From Gloeocapsopsis crepidinum LEGE 06123 (GTDB taxonomy: Bacteria; Cyanobacteriota; Cyanobacteriia; Cyanobacteriales; Chroococcidiopsidaceae): DNA of 64,000 nt. The notes beneath the pieces are model-generated. The model made no database searches. It had not been told where the DNA came from and saw nothing but the letters and a program-made list of their open reading frames with translations. The number at the start of each line of letters is the position of its first letter. Position 1 is the first letter of the stretch. The position numbers and the translations under genes were made by a program. This document shows, piece after piece, positions 44,859 to 54,946 of the stretch. The DNA lies in the NCBI RefSeq assembly GCF_015207655.1, contig NZ_JADEWN010000020.1:1-64000 (forward strand). Reading direction: 5' to 3'.

Positions 44859-46095
44859 CTACAGCGCGTCTAGTAACGCTAAAACAACTCGTGCTTGATT
44901 TTCGGCTGCAACAGCAAAGAAAGTATTAATTTGCACTGCTGCTGATTCACTTCCGCCAGCTAAATCAGAAACACTCCGCACTGCAATAAACGGTACATTA
45001 TTAGAATATGCCACCATTGCCGAAGCAGTAGTTTCCATATCGAGGACTAAGATATCTGTATCTTCGTTGCGATCGCTGTTTTCGTCAAAGTTAAGTGTAT
45101 TTGCAACAAACCGCCGATACTGCTCATTATCAACAAAGGTGGAACCTGACAATCCATTTTGACCAACAATTAACTGTGGTGGTGGAACCAGAGGAGTTGT
45201 CGTACATCTACACTGATTGATCGACTTGCGGACAATCTAGCAACTCAACATTAAGTTTACGCGCTGTTTTATACATCTGTCGATCGACTAAAAACCAAAA
45301 CTTCAATTCTTGATTCTCTGAGTTTGCAGGTATCCCTGGAAAGGGAACTTCGCGCAGTTGTTGCAAGTTATTGCTGTCTAAGTAGTACTGTGGAGTATTA
45401 TCAGAACTAACGTTAGTATCGCGGAGAAATGCGTTTTTTGCATCCGGTTGAAAAAGTGTTTCTTGGTTAGCTTGTCCTGGTTGCGTTGCAATTCCAAAGA
45501 GAAAATTGCACGTTGCTGCTTCTTGGATAGGATCTTGTAATACGTGATTTAGCTGAAGTCCTGGTATAGCTGCACAGGGGACAGTTTCAGCAGTGTTATT
45601 AAAATACATTTCTTGATGGAAACCCCAACGTTTGGGAATAATGACAGATCCAATAGGTGTTTCATTAGGAGTGTTGGGATCGTCATCGTTTGCACCAACT
45701 CCACCAGCAATACCACTAAAAATAATATTGCTTATTCTAAATTTATCAAGAGTGAGTTGCGTAACCATCGTTGCATTCACTAAGCTGATGTTCGTCAACA
45801 CAACAACAACGTCTTTACCGCGCAATCTTCCCTTACTAAAGCGATGACCATTAATAACGACACAGCCTTCATAGCGGTTCTCGCTGTTATTGCGGCGCAT
45901 TTCACTAATAAATCGATCGGCTTCTCCAGAAAAAGCAGAAATTAAAGCATATCTCGGTTTTCGATCAGTTCTTGCATCGCATTTTCCTTGAATTGGTGTG
46001 GCGTTTGTGCGGCTAAAGGGTAGGGCGACACTAACAAGAAGCCAAACTAATAGATAAAAGCAACGCGGTTGGAAATTGAGTTTTTGATTTTTCAC
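44859..46095 (-). pseudogene. Exported nucleoside phosphorylase-like gene with a frameshift
   Basis: Two adjoining frames make one protein of about 410 aa. The N-terminal part has a signal peptide (FYLLVWLLVSVALPFSRTNA) and the PNP/MTAN core: RYALISAFSGEADRFI, NIIFSGIAGGVGANDDDPNT, SVIIPKRWGFHQEMYF. It ends at a TAG after CPQVDQSV near 45208. In another frame the sequence resumes PLVPPPQLIVGQNGLSGSTF and continues DILVLDMETTASAMVAYS (the M-E-T/nucleoside-binding segment) and VRSVSDLAGG. A one-base indel near 45210-45220 explains this. The GTG at 46095 is the better start (AAGAAAG upstream); the frame is open to 46152. Gene decay or sequencing error. Confidence 0.8.
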
Positions 46096-46262
46096 GGCTT
46101 CTTTCTTGTTTAGAAGTTTTGATGAGCTGTGTATTGTTATTAAGCAAATCAAATACTATGATTAAAAGCGTTTAAAATTAGTAATTCTTGAACTTTTTAA
46201 AAGCATCAATCATGCTTGACAAAAGAGCAATTTCACTTCTAATACTGATGATTTTGTAATTT

Positions 46263-47378
46263 CTAAGACAACGGTTGTCGCTCATTTTGTGGTGGTAAAA
46301 TACGTTCTTCTTTGGGTGGTAAAAATTCATCACTAAAGATATCTGTGACCGTTGGTTGACTGTTTAACCCAAAACCTTCGACTGTTTGTGTAATTGATGT
46401 TTGTAACCGCTGTGGATCGACTGCACCTAAACCAAGTGATTCTGCTTCAGGAGTAATAATTAAGTCGTTAAGTGCGACTTGTAAACGAACTTTCTCTGCT
46501 TCGCGATCAATTAATTTGCTTTGGTCTGCTGCAACAACTGCATCTAAAGCTGCATTGGGATCTCTCAGGGTATCTTGCATTCCTCTGAGATATGCTTTGA
46601 CAAAACCGCGAATTACTTCAGGATTTTGTTGAATAAAACTTTCTTTAGCTAAAATAGCGTTGCCATAAAAGTCTAAGCCAAAGTCATTGTAGTAAAAAAC
46701 TTGAATATCTTCCATGCTTTTTCCACCTTTGAGTAAAGATGGTAAAGCTGAAGTCGAAAAAGCACTAATGGCGTCTACTTTCCCTTGGAGGAGAAATGTT
46801 TCGCGCAGTCTTGGTTCCATCGTTGTCCAAGTAACTGAATTTGGATCGACTCCTGTTTCTTTGGCAAATAGCGGAAATAATTTGCGCGGACCATCCCCAG
46901 CTGGTGCACCGAGGGTTTTACCTGCTAAATTTTGTGGTGAGGCGATCGCCTGATCCAAAGTGAGAACGGCAAACGGTGCTTTATTAAAAGGAACGGCAAC
47001 TGCTATGATTTTATCATTGGGATTTTTGTCATTAAATTCCAGCGTATTATAAATATCGCTAAAAGCAATATCAAATGCACCTGCACCAAGCTTACTAATT
47101 GTGTCTACGTTGCCAAATCCTCGTTCATAGGTAACATTCAATCCTTCTTCGGCAAAATACCCTTTATTAATAGCAAGAACCAAGGGTGCATCCAAACTTT
47201 GAAATAGAAAAGATAGCTGAACATTGACATTTGTCAAGTTATTATTAGTATTTGCAGCAGGGCTAGCTGCGGGGCTAACGGGGTTGGTTGTCGGAGAATT
47301 TGCTGAAGGTGAACCACAACCAGAAAAGAGGATTAAGGATGTGGTAATGAGAATAAAACGAGAAAAACGTTTGATCAC
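46263..47378 (-). CDS. NMT1/SsuA-type ABC substrate-binding lipoprotein
   Basis: 371 aa. The lipobox L-F-S-G-C (C21) is followed by a Ser/Pro/Asn linker and a NitT/TauT/THI5-type fold: VQLSFLFQSLDAPLVLAINK, GYFAEEGLNVTYERGFGNVD, FDIAFSDIYN and LAGKTLGAPAGDG. The family binds thiamine precursors, sulfonates or similar small molecules. No permease or ATPase gene is adjacent, so it must use components encoded elsewhere or be an orphan. It starts with GTG (47378) and has no clear Shine-Dalgarno. Confidence 0.87.
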   Translation of the reverse strand: MIKRFSRFILITTSLILFSGCGSPSANSPTTNPVSPAASPAANTNNNLTNVNVQLSFLFQSLDAPLVLAINKGYFAEEGLNVTYERGFGNVDTISKLGAGAFDIAFSDIYNTLEFNDKNPNDKIIAVAVPFNKAPFAVLTLDQAIASPQNLAGKTLGAPAGDGPRKLFPLFAKETGVDPNSVTWTTMEPRLRETFLLQGKVDAISAFSTSALPSLLKGGKSMEDIQVFYYNDFGLDFYGNAILAKESFIQQNPEVIRGFVKAYLRGMQDTLRDPNAALDAVVAADQSKLIDREAEKVRLQVALNDLIITPEAESLGLGAVDPQRLQTSITQTVEGFGLNSQPTVTDIFSDEFLPPKEERILPPQNERQPLS

Positions 47379-47511
47379 CTTGAATCATCACCGGATAATG
47401 ACTGCGATCGCATTAAAGTTGAGGCAACTGCTAAGTTTCTGTATTGCAATATACAGCGATCGCATCTGCTTTCAATGAGAGCTTATGCAAAGGTAAATTA
47501 ATTCAAATAGT

Positions 47512-48714
47512 ATGAGCAAACCACTGCGAATTGCGGTAATTGGGGCGGGTGTGGCTGGCTGTTTGATTGTGAGAGGATTGCAGCAATTAGAAGTAGAAAT
47601 TTTCTGTATTGAAAAAGGACCAGAAGAAAATCTTTTAGCAGGAACAGGGTTAAATGTAGGTCCAAACGCACTCAAGATCCTACAACAGATCGATCCTGAA
47701 TTAGCAGCAGCATTGCAAACAGCAGGAACAAGTTTGCCGTGGAATTCCTGGAAAGCAGGGCTAACCGATGGTAGAGTGATTTTTGATTTACCGTTGTTGC
47801 AAGTAGCAGATAATCCTGGAATTCGGATTCGCTGGTCACAATTGTATCGACAACTGCGATCGCATCTGACCAACGTCTATTACAATACCACCGTCGTAGA
47901 GATGGGTTATACGCACTCATCAGCACCTTTATATTTAGTTGTTGAAGATCAAGTTACTGGAGAACGTCATCAATTTCACGAAATTGACCTTATTCTTGGT
48001 TGTGATGGACGCTATTCCCAAGTACGACAGACATTTATTGATACACCCCAACCTGCACATTTAGGAACTTGCATTTATCGTTTACTCGTTCCCAACACAC
48101 CACAATTAATTGATGATTACCAGCAGTGGTTTCACAATGGTTCGCGCTTGCTTGCTTTTAGTATTCCTGGAGATGAAGTATACATTGCAGGTTCGTTTCC
48201 TATTGCAGCTGATTTAGTCATTCCAGAAATAGCAAAATCACCTGATTTTTTATGGCAATGCTACAAACCACAGCAAGGCTATAGTCAAGTTTGTGAGTTT
48301 TTAGTCACTGCGATTTGCGAAAATATCGAACAAATTCATTGGGCAAGAATTCAAGAAATTCCTCCAGCGTTTGGTGATGCACGGGGTCATATACTATGTT
48401 TAGGCGATAGCTCTCATGCCATGTTTCCAACTTTAGGACAAGGCGCAACGCAAGCTTTTGAAGATGGTTGTTTTTTTGTGGCGCAAGTGCGTCGTTATTT
48501 AGCACATCAGCGAAACTTCTCTGTACCTGCATTAGTCGAGAGTTTTACAGCAACACGACGCGATCGCATCAAATTTGTCCAGCAGTTCTCCCGTGATGCT
48601 AGCGATTCGCTGTTAGCTGGTTCTAACCCCATAACGGAACTGCAAGCAAAAACTCAAAATTCATTTCTAGAAAAGTTGAGGCGTTTGTATCGCGATACGC
48701 CTAATTGTGATTAA
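47512..48714 (+). CDS. FAD-dependent monooxygenase (PHBH/salicylate hydroxylase-like)
   Basis: 400 aa. FAD Rossmann motif GAGVAG (11-16), then the N-V-G-P-N-A-L-K-I-L segment, the LILGCDGRYSQVRQ (DG) motif and the GDSSHAMFPTLGQGATQAFE (GD) motif: all three signatures of class A flavoprotein hydroxylases. It uses NAD(P)H and O2 to hydroxylate an aromatic or related substrate. Divergent from the binding-lipoprotein gene and convergent with the VOC gene, 5 bp apart. Substrate unknown. Confidence 0.88.
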   Translation: MSKPLRIAVIGAGVAGCLIVRGLQQLEVEIFCIEKGPEENLLAGTGLNVGPNALKILQQIDPELAAALQTAGTSLPWNSWKAGLTDGRVIFDLPLLQVADNPGIRIRWSQLYRQLRSHLTNVYYNTTVVEMGYTHSSAPLYLVVEDQVTGERHQFHEIDLILGCDGRYSQVRQTFIDTPQPAHLGTCIYRLLVPNTPQLIDDYQQWFHNGSRLLAFSIPGDEVYIAGSFPIAADLVIPEIAKSPDFLWQCYKPQQGYSQVCEFLVTAICENIEQIHWARIQEIPPAFGDARGHILCLGDSSHAMFPTLGQGATQAFEDGCFFVAQVRRYLAHQRNFSVPALVESFTATRRDRIKFVQQFSRDASDSLLAGSNPITELQAKTQNSFLEKLRRLYRDTPNCD

Positions 48715-48719
48715 TATGA

Positions 48720-49190
48720 TTAGTTCCTAGCTTTAAAAAAGTTACTACCTGCAACGTATGCTTTTCCTGGTGACATATCAGGTTGTGGTTCTTCTTCAAA
48801 TGCACCATCAAATGTTAACTCTAATTGCACGCCATTTGGGTCATAAACAAACAATTGCCACAAATTTGTTCCTGGAACAATAAATTCACGCCATTCTATA
48901 TTGGCTTGTTGAAACTTTTGGCGAAACTGATGGAAACCTGTCGCTGTGAGTGAAATGTGGTCAATTGCTGCGGTTCCTAAGGGTGATTTTCCTTCTGTTC
49001 CTAATGCTGCACCTCCTGCATAAATATGAATAATTGCTTCACCTCCAGGAGTTACACACGCCAACCAAGCACCAGGATAACCAAAATCTGGTCGCTCTAC
49101 TTTACATAATCCTAATTGGGTATAAAAATCAACAGTTGCGTCTAAATCGTTTGTTTTGATGGCAATGTGAAATAATCCTGTAATACCCAT
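48720..49190 (-). CDS. VOC-family (glyoxalase/dioxygenase-like) protein
   Basis: 156 aa. It has the paired beta-alpha-beta-beta-beta modules of the vicinal-oxygen-chelate fold: GLFHIAIKTNDLDATVDFYT with metal-type H8, then IDHISLTATG and LFVYDPNGVQLELTF with the usual final Glu. The substrate could be a small oxygenated metabolite; the closest sense is a glyoxalase or fosfomycin-resistance-like protein. It directly follows the GH57 gene but is separated from it by a terminator. Confidence 0.88.
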   Translation of the reverse strand: MGITGLFHIAIKTNDLDATVDFYTQLGLCKVERPDFGYPGAWLACVTPGGEAIIHIYAGGAALGTEGKSPLGTAAIDHISLTATGFHQFRQKFQQANIEWREFIVPGTNLWQLFVYDPNGVQLELTFDGAFEEEPQPDMSPGKAYVAGSNFFKARN

Positions 49191-49193
49191 AAA

Positions 49194-49217
49194 TAAAAAA
49201 GGTGGGAATATCCCACC
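49194..49217 (-). terminator. Rho-independent terminator behind the GH57 gene
   Basis: On the minus strand GGTGGGA, loop TAT, TCCCACC, then a run of six T residues: a perfect 7-bp GC-rich stem with a T-tract, 11 bp after the stop of the branching-enzyme gene. It sits just before the VOC start codon, so the VOC gene needs its own promoter or read-through. Confidence 0.85.
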
Positions 49218-49227
49218 CTAATGAATT

Positions 49228-50817
49228 TTAAAGCGGACGATACACGCGGTAATTAACCTTAGGAAAAATATTGTCCATTGATTCTACTTTTTCTAACCAG
49301 CCGCTATCGATTTTACCGATGTTGATGTCTTCGTAGAGTTTGTTAAAACGCATCAAGTGCGATCGCGTTCTTCTTACCGCATAAGGAACCATTGTTCCTG
49401 TGCGCATAATAAACGCCCAGTCTGATGATTGTGCTAGTAATACTTCTCTTGCAGCTTGGTTTAATGCCCGCCATTCTAATTCATCTGCAGGTTCTCGGCG
49501 TGATAATTCAATCATCCGTTCCGCAGCTTTGTGCAAATGCGGATAAATCCAAGCATTGGTTTCATTTAACCAATATTCGTGAAAACCTTTGTAACCCCAA
49601 CTCGATTGCGAAGGTTGACAAATTTGCTGTGTTGAATTCGCAACTAAATAATCTGCCAAGTGCGTCATTTGATAAGTTCCTTGATCGTACCAAGACTTGC
49701 GGAACAAGTAATCGATAAACCAAGGACCTTCATACCACCAGTGACCGAATAATTCAGCATCATAAGGTGACACAATGATTGGTGGTCGATGCATAATCCC
49801 ATGCAAATGCTCAACTTGGCGTTCGCGGTTATACATGAAATTACCCGCGTGTTCTGCGGCTTTTTCTCGCGCCCAATAGGGATCGTAAAGTGCTTTATCC
49901 GATAAACCTAAACCGCGACCAGTGATTTTATGATATTTGATGCCCGTATTTTTGCGCTGTCCATTGGGCATGATGTAGGGTTTGATATATTCGTAATCTG
50001 CTTCCCAGCCGAGATCTTTATAAAACTCGCGATATTCTGCCGCACCAGGATAACCAACTTCTGATGACCAAACTTGCTGTGAAGATTCGTGATCGCGTCC
50101 AATGGCAGCAACACCAGTTTCCGTAAAAATAGGTGCATAACTGCCGAAACGCGGACGCGGACGGGCGTAGAGAATACCGTGTCCATCAGTGAGGAAGTAG
50201 CGCAAGCCAGCATCAGCCAACATTCGCTCTAAGCCTTCATAGTAAGCGCATTCAGGAAGCCAAATCCCTCTAGGCGCACGACCAAAAGTTTGCTCGTAAT
50301 GTTCGCAAGCTACCTGAATTTGTGCCCATACTGCCTGGGGATACATTTTCATCAATGGCAAATAGCCATGAGTTGCGCCACAGGTAATGATTTCTAAGTT
50401 ATTACTATCTTGAAATTGCTTAAATGCTGTTACCAAATCGCCATCATAGCGTTCCCAAAGCTGACGTGCTTTGTTGAATTCACTTGCGTAGTGTTCTGCT
50501 AAATAGCGAATATGACCATTGTGCGTATTATGCTCCACTTCCAACTCAGCCAATTCTTCTAACATGGCTAAGTGATGATTGTACCGCTCTTGCAGCAGCG
50601 GATCTTGTAACATCGACACCAGTGGTGGTGTCATGCTCATCGTAATTTTGAAATCTATACCGTCTTGCTTAAGTCCTTCAAAGACTTGCAGCAAGGGAAT
50701 GTATGTTTCTGTAATCGCTTCGTAAAGCCACTCTTCTTCGAGTACGTAATCGCTTTCGGGATGACGAACAAAGGGTAAATGGGCGTGGAGAACAAGGGCA
50801 ACGTAGCCAATAGCCAT
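49228..50817 (-). CDS. GH57-type 1,4-alpha-glucan branching enzyme
   Basis: 529 aa. The N-terminal GH57 (beta/alpha)7 barrel starts VALVLHAHLPFVRHPESDYV. The nucleophile is E189 in GIWLPECAY and the acid/base is D353 in SPYDAELFGHWW. A C-terminal DUF1957 helical domain contains SSWGYKGFHEYWLNETNAWI. These motifs are those of GH57 branching enzymes acting in glycogen synthesis in the cytoplasm. Length is typical. A strong terminator follows. Confidence 0.93.
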   Translation of the reverse strand: MAIGYVALVLHAHLPFVRHPESDYVLEEEWLYEAITETYIPLLQVFEGLKQDGIDFKITMSMTPPLVSMLQDPLLQERYNHHLAMLEELAELEVEHNTHNGHIRYLAEHYASEFNKARQLWERYDGDLVTAFKQFQDSNNLEIITCGATHGYLPLMKMYPQAVWAQIQVACEHYEQTFGRAPRGIWLPECAYYEGLERMLADAGLRYFLTDGHGILYARPRPRFGSYAPIFTETGVAAIGRDHESSQQVWSSEVGYPGAAEYREFYKDLGWEADYEYIKPYIMPNGQRKNTGIKYHKITGRGLGLSDKALYDPYWAREKAAEHAGNFMYNRERQVEHLHGIMHRPPIIVSPYDAELFGHWWYEGPWFIDYLFRKSWYDQGTYQMTHLADYLVANSTQQICQPSQSSWGYKGFHEYWLNETNAWIYPHLHKAAERMIELSRREPADELEWRALNQAAREVLLAQSSDWAFIMRTGTMVPYAVRRTRSHLMRFNKLYEDINIGKIDSGWLEKVESMDNIFPKVNYRVYRPL

Positions 50818-51164
50818 AGCAATCTAAAAATATGGGTTAAGGAACAGACCAGTAATGGAGAGAACCTCAGGATGTTGTACAAATTTTATGTCGAAATGGG
50901 GACGCATAGAAGACCTGTTTTGCACTAAAGCTTTGATGTGGGAATTAGAGCAGTGAAGGTAATACAGAAAACTATTAGGTGTCTATAGTAGAGGTTAGGG
51001 ATCAAGGGACTCTACGTAAACTGCTAAAAGCTAACTTGGGCAGTAAAGACATTGCGTGTGGAGGTTTCCGAGACTTTGTCATGCTGAATTTCATACTGGA
51101 AGTGCAGGAACTAGACAGATACTGGTAGAAGTCAGTAGTTTTTGTAGATAGAACGCTTTTTGTA
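50818..51164. other. Divergent intergenic region
   Basis: 347 bp between the GH57 gene (left) and the secreted 231-aa protein gene (right). It should contain both promoters. I see no ORF, tRNA or strong hairpin; the sequence is moderately GC-balanced and could hide a small RNA, but nothing supports one. Confidence 0.4.
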
Positions 51165-51860
51165 ATGAAAACTGGCAAAACCTTTCAGCGATCGCTTGCT
51201 TTAATCTCTGCAATTACCGTAGTTACTATCCCCACTTCCAAAAGCCTTCCTGCTGCCACACCACCATCTCAATTAGGACAACAAGCCACATCAACTGCTA
51301 CCCTCAGACTTGAAGATTTACCAGCAGGTTTTGAAGAAGTTCCCTCAGCTTTTAAACCGCAACTTGCAGCTTACTTGAGTCAATTCGTGCCACTTTTAAC
51401 GAAACAAAATCTGCAAATCAACGATTACTTTGTTTATGTCAACCCTAATACCTTAGAAGTTGTTTCCGGCTTTACGACAACAATACCAAGTCAACTATTA
51501 AGCCTACTACGCTTCGATGCTAATCTGCGGCAAGTCGAGCAACCACAATATTGGCAACAGTTATTTGCTAAATTGCAACCTCAAATTGGTGTTGCAGCTA
51601 ATCTTCTCCAACACCAACCAAATCGCTTAAATGTTGGGAATTCTTCAGCAGGGGCGACACTCGCAATAGGTGCATTAAATCAAAGGGCGCAAGTTGATGT
51701 TGGTAGCTTTCGGCGGGGAAATGTGGGCGTATTTACAGCAGTCATGTCACTCAATCGCACCACTCCACAAGCATCACTTCAAGATGTCGCAACTAAAGTA
51801 GATCGACGTCTTCTGCAACCAAAAACAAATAGAAGTACTCCTGTTAGTCGTGTTTGGTAA
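51165..51860 (+). CDS. Secreted protein of unknown function
   Basis: 231 aa with a signal peptide (SLALISAITVVTIPTSKSLP, cut near AAA). The mature part includes LRLEDLPAGFEEVPSAFKPQ, INDYFVYVNPNTLEVVSGFT and a polar tail. I do not recognise the family beyond cyanobacterial exported proteins that begin with an L-P-x-G-F-E motif. No catalytic residues are evident. It is followed by the EcsC/TerB-like gene 107 bp on. Confidence 0.7.
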   Translation: MKTGKTFQRSLALISAITVVTIPTSKSLPAATPPSQLGQQATSTATLRLEDLPAGFEEVPSAFKPQLAAYLSQFVPLLTKQNLQINDYFVYVNPNTLEVVSGFTTTIPSQLLSLLRFDANLRQVEQPQYWQQLFAKLQPQIGVAANLLQHQPNRLNVGNSSAGATLAIGALNQRAQVDVGSFRRGNVGVFTAVMSLNRTTPQASLQDVATKVDRRLLQPKTNRSTPVSRVW

Positions 51861-51967
51861 GACAAAAATCATTCTGATCATTAGGTAAGATGCGATCGCA
51901 GGTAGATGCTTTATCTCTACTATTTCCGCTACAAGAAAAGTAAAGTTAGTTCAAATCAAGTTTACTT

Positions 51968-53212
51968 ATGACAGATCCCAAGCAATCACCTGCATCTGAT
52001 GCATCAGATATTGAAGTAACAATTCTCCCGCCAAAAACTGAGAATTCCACGTCTTCTCCAAAAAACACAGCAACAGAGGATAAATCTGATGCTGCATCGC
52101 TATTTGATTTCTTTGCCAAAACAGTTGGTGATGTTACTGTAGCAGTGGCAACGACTGCTGCCCAAACAGGCTTATCTCTGGCTCAAACTGCGCAAGAAGC
52201 TGGTGAAGCAGCGACAAAACAAACACACGATCTCATTTCTCAAGCAACGCAGACAGCTGGTGAAGCGGTTAGCTTCATTGGCGACAACTGGTTAGTACGT
52301 CGCTTTTCTCGCGTTCTCAATCTGCAATGGATAGTCGGCGCAACTGATAACGTTGATGTCACAAAAGCAACAGAGGAAGTCAGAAAGTTACAACAAGAGT
52401 ATCCCCATGAGTCACCCAGTGAAATTGCCCACCGCATCATGGTGGAAAAAGCCACATACGCTGGTGGAATTGGTTTAGCAAGTAGTATTCTCCCAGGCGC
52501 AGCTTTAGCATTGCTTGCGGTTGATTTAGCTGCAACGACGCGCTTGCAAGCAGAAATGGTGTACCAGATTGCGGCTGCTTACGGACTTGATTTAAAAGAA
52601 CCAGCGCGTAAAGGTGAAGTCTTAGCAATCTTCGGCTTAGCATTAGGTGGTGGACGTTTATTGCGTACCGCAGGCTTAGGTTTACTGCGTAATATTCCCT
52701 TTGCTGGGGCAATGATTGGTTCAAGTTCTAATGCGGCAATTATGTATTCAGTAGGCTATGCAGCTTGTCGCTTTTATGAAGCTAAGTTAGATAGCAATTC
52801 CTCAATCGATTCTGAGGAAACGCTTGCAGACATCAAAGAACAAAGCGATCGCTATGCTGAAACGGCGATCGCCCAAGAAGCTGTCATGGATCAAGTTCTC
52901 GTACACATGATCCTGGCAAGTCACCCAGAGAAATCGTGGGAAGAAATTCTCCCTGAATTAAAAAATCTCAATTTCAGTGAATCTTCACTCGCAAGCATCG
53001 GTAACAATATCAAATCACCCCAACCTCTAGAAACACTCTTGAACCAACTTAATCGTGATTTTGCGATTCCCTTATTGGCACAGTGTTATAGAATTGCTCA
53101 AAAAGATGGCATCATTACGCCCGAAGCAGCCCGAATCATGGAAGCGATCGCTGATAAGTTCGATCTTGACTTAAACTCAATTCAAGCAACAGTGAATCAA
53201 GGTCAATCTTAA
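51968..53212 (+). CDS. EcsC/DUF697-like protein with a TerB-like C-terminus
   Basis: 414 aa. A polar, Ala-rich amphipathic N-terminus (about 1-105) precedes a central hydrophobic alpha region: ASSILPGAALALLAVDLAAT, LQAEMVYQIAAAYGLDLKEP, IFGLALGGGRLLRTAGLGLL and NIPFAGAMIGSSSNAAIMYS, as in EcsC/DUF697 proteins that associate with membranes. The last 50 residues (LLAQCYRIAQKDGIITPEAA) recall TerB-like domains. Function unknown. The TAA stop shares its last base with the ATG of the gamma-glutamyltransferase gene, so the two are translationally coupled. Confidence 0.75.
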   Translation: MTDPKQSPASDASDIEVTILPPKTENSTSSPKNTATEDKSDAASLFDFFAKTVGDVTVAVATTAAQTGLSLAQTAQEAGEAATKQTHDLISQATQTAGEAVSFIGDNWLVRRFSRVLNLQWIVGATDNVDVTKATEEVRKLQQEYPHESPSEIAHRIMVEKATYAGGIGLASSILPGAALALLAVDLAATTRLQAEMVYQIAAAYGLDLKEPARKGEVLAIFGLALGGGRLLRTAGLGLLRNIPFAGAMIGSSSNAAIMYSVGYAACRFYEAKLDSNSSIDSEETLADIKEQSDRYAETAIAQEAVMDQVLVHMILASHPEKSWEEILPELKNLNFSESSLASIGNNIKSPQPLETLLNQLNRDFAIPLLAQCYRIAQKDGIITPEAARIMEAIADKFDLDLNSIQATVNQGQS

Positions 53213-54792
53213 TGTCGTTCGACTTAACTCAATACCCTTATGCTTCCTCGCGGCGCGTGATTCTGGGAAAAAACTACGCTGCTAGTACCAGTCAACCCTT
53301 AGCAACTTTGGCTGGAATGGAAATGTTTTGGGCTGGGGGTAATGCAGTCGATGCGGCGTTAGCAATGGCGATCGCACTGACAGTCGTCGAACCAACTTCT
53401 AATGGCATTGGTTCTGATGCCTTTGCCTTAGTATGGGATGGACAATTACATGGATTGAATGCATCAGGTAAAAGTCCGCAAAACCTTCAGCTTGACAATA
53501 TTACGCAAATTCCCCTTGTAGGTTGGTTAACGGTGACAGTACCAGGGGCAGTTTCTGCGTGGCGATCGCTGTGGGAACGTTGGGGTAAGCTGCCATTTGA
53601 GCAATTGTTTGCCCCAGCTATTCGTTATGCTGAACAAGGTTTTCCCGTGTCTCCGGAAACGGCACGTGCATGGCAAGCTGCATCACACTTTTTATCACTG
53701 AATGCTCCTGAATTTCAAGCATTTAAACAAGTATTTTTTCCTTCGCGTCGCGCCCCACGCGCAGGTGAAATTTGGGGAAGTTTAGCACACGCCAAAACTC
53801 TAAGAGAAATTGCTGCAACAGGAGGGGAGAGCTTTTATCGTGGAGATTTAGCCGCAAAAATTGCTGATTTTGCTGCTGACACTGGAGGAACGCTAACAAA
53901 AGAAGATTTTACTGATCACCAACCTGAATGGGTACAACCAATTTCAACAAATTATCGCGATTTAACAGTTTGGGAGATTCCGCCAAACACGCAAGGAATT
54001 GCTGCTTTAATGGCGTTAAATATTCTCGAAGGCTTTGACTTATCGCGTTACCCGCGCGATTCGGTACAAAGTTATCACCTGCAAATTGAAGCAATGAAAC
54101 TCGCTTTTGCAGATGTTCGCGCCCATGTTGGCGATCTTGAACACATGAAAGTGACAAGCGATCGCCTTCTTGATAAAACTTATGCAGCGCAAAGACGACA
54201 GTTAATTAAAGAACACGCCATATTTGCCAAATCAGATTTACCCCAAGGTGGAACTGTGTATCTTGCCACTGCCGATCGCGACTTAATGGTATCTTTTATT
54301 CAATCAAACTACATGGGTTTTGGTAGTGGAATTTTAGTTCCTGAGACAGGTATCGCTTTACAAAATCGCGGCGCAGGTTTTACGTTGCAACCAGGACACC
54401 CAAATCAAATCGCACCCGCAAAACGTCCATTTCATACCATTATCCCAGGTTTTCTTACTCAAAACAATCGCCCACTAGGACCATTTGGTGTTATGGGCGG
54501 ACACATGCAACCACAAGGACATCTTCAAGTTGCAGTTAACTTAGCAGATTATGGCATGAATCCCCAAGCGGCTTTAGATGCACCGCGCTGGCAGTTTACG
54601 ACAGGTAAAACTGTGTTATTGGAATCCACAGTACCATCATCTGTTGCCCTAACATTAGGCGATCGCGGACACGATATTCACATGATTGCCGAACGCCGCA
54701 ACTTCGGTAAAGGTCAAATCATATTAAAGCAAGGAGAAACCTTAATAGCTGCTTCTGAACCGCGTGCAGATGGTATTGCATTAGCAGGTTAA
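53212..54792 (+). CDS. ggt: Gamma-glutamyltransferase family protein
   Basis: 526 aa, N-terminal nucleophile hydrolase precursor. Self-cleavage should occur before T348 in P-Q-G-G-T-V-Y-L-A-T-A-D, giving large and small subunits. Other conserved parts are EMFWAGGNAVDAALAMAIAL, PTSNGIGSDAFALVWDG, the Y-M-G-F-G-S-G-I segment and PFHTIIPGF. The family hydrolyses or transfers gamma-glutamyl groups, chiefly of glutathione. No signal peptide is seen, so this form looks cytoplasmic. Coupled to the EcsC/TerB-like gene by a TAATG overlap. Confidence 0.9.
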   Translation: MSFDLTQYPYASSRRVILGKNYAASTSQPLATLAGMEMFWAGGNAVDAALAMAIALTVVEPTSNGIGSDAFALVWDGQLHGLNASGKSPQNLQLDNITQIPLVGWLTVTVPGAVSAWRSLWERWGKLPFEQLFAPAIRYAEQGFPVSPETARAWQAASHFLSLNAPEFQAFKQVFFPSRRAPRAGEIWGSLAHAKTLREIAATGGESFYRGDLAAKIADFAADTGGTLTKEDFTDHQPEWVQPISTNYRDLTVWEIPPNTQGIAALMALNILEGFDLSRYPRDSVQSYHLQIEAMKLAFADVRAHVGDLEHMKVTSDRLLDKTYAAQRRQLIKEHAIFAKSDLPQGGTVYLATADRDLMVSFIQSNYMGFGSGILVPETGIALQNRGAGFTLQPGHPNQIAPAKRPFHTIIPGFLTQNNRPLGPFGVMGGHMQPQGHLQVAVNLADYGMNPQAALDAPRWQFTTGKTVLLESTVPSSVALTLGDRGHDIHMIAERRNFGKGQIILKQGETLIAASEPRADGIALAG

Positions 54793-54946
54793 AGATTTTT
54801 CGACGTAGAGAATGGGAAGTAGAGCAAAAAAACAGACAACGACCAAAATATAACCCAGATTATCAACTGTCCAATAACTTATTATGTGGGTCAAGTTATC
54901 GCTGTGGCACAATTGCAAACGTACTTAAGCTTGAAGGATCAACAGG

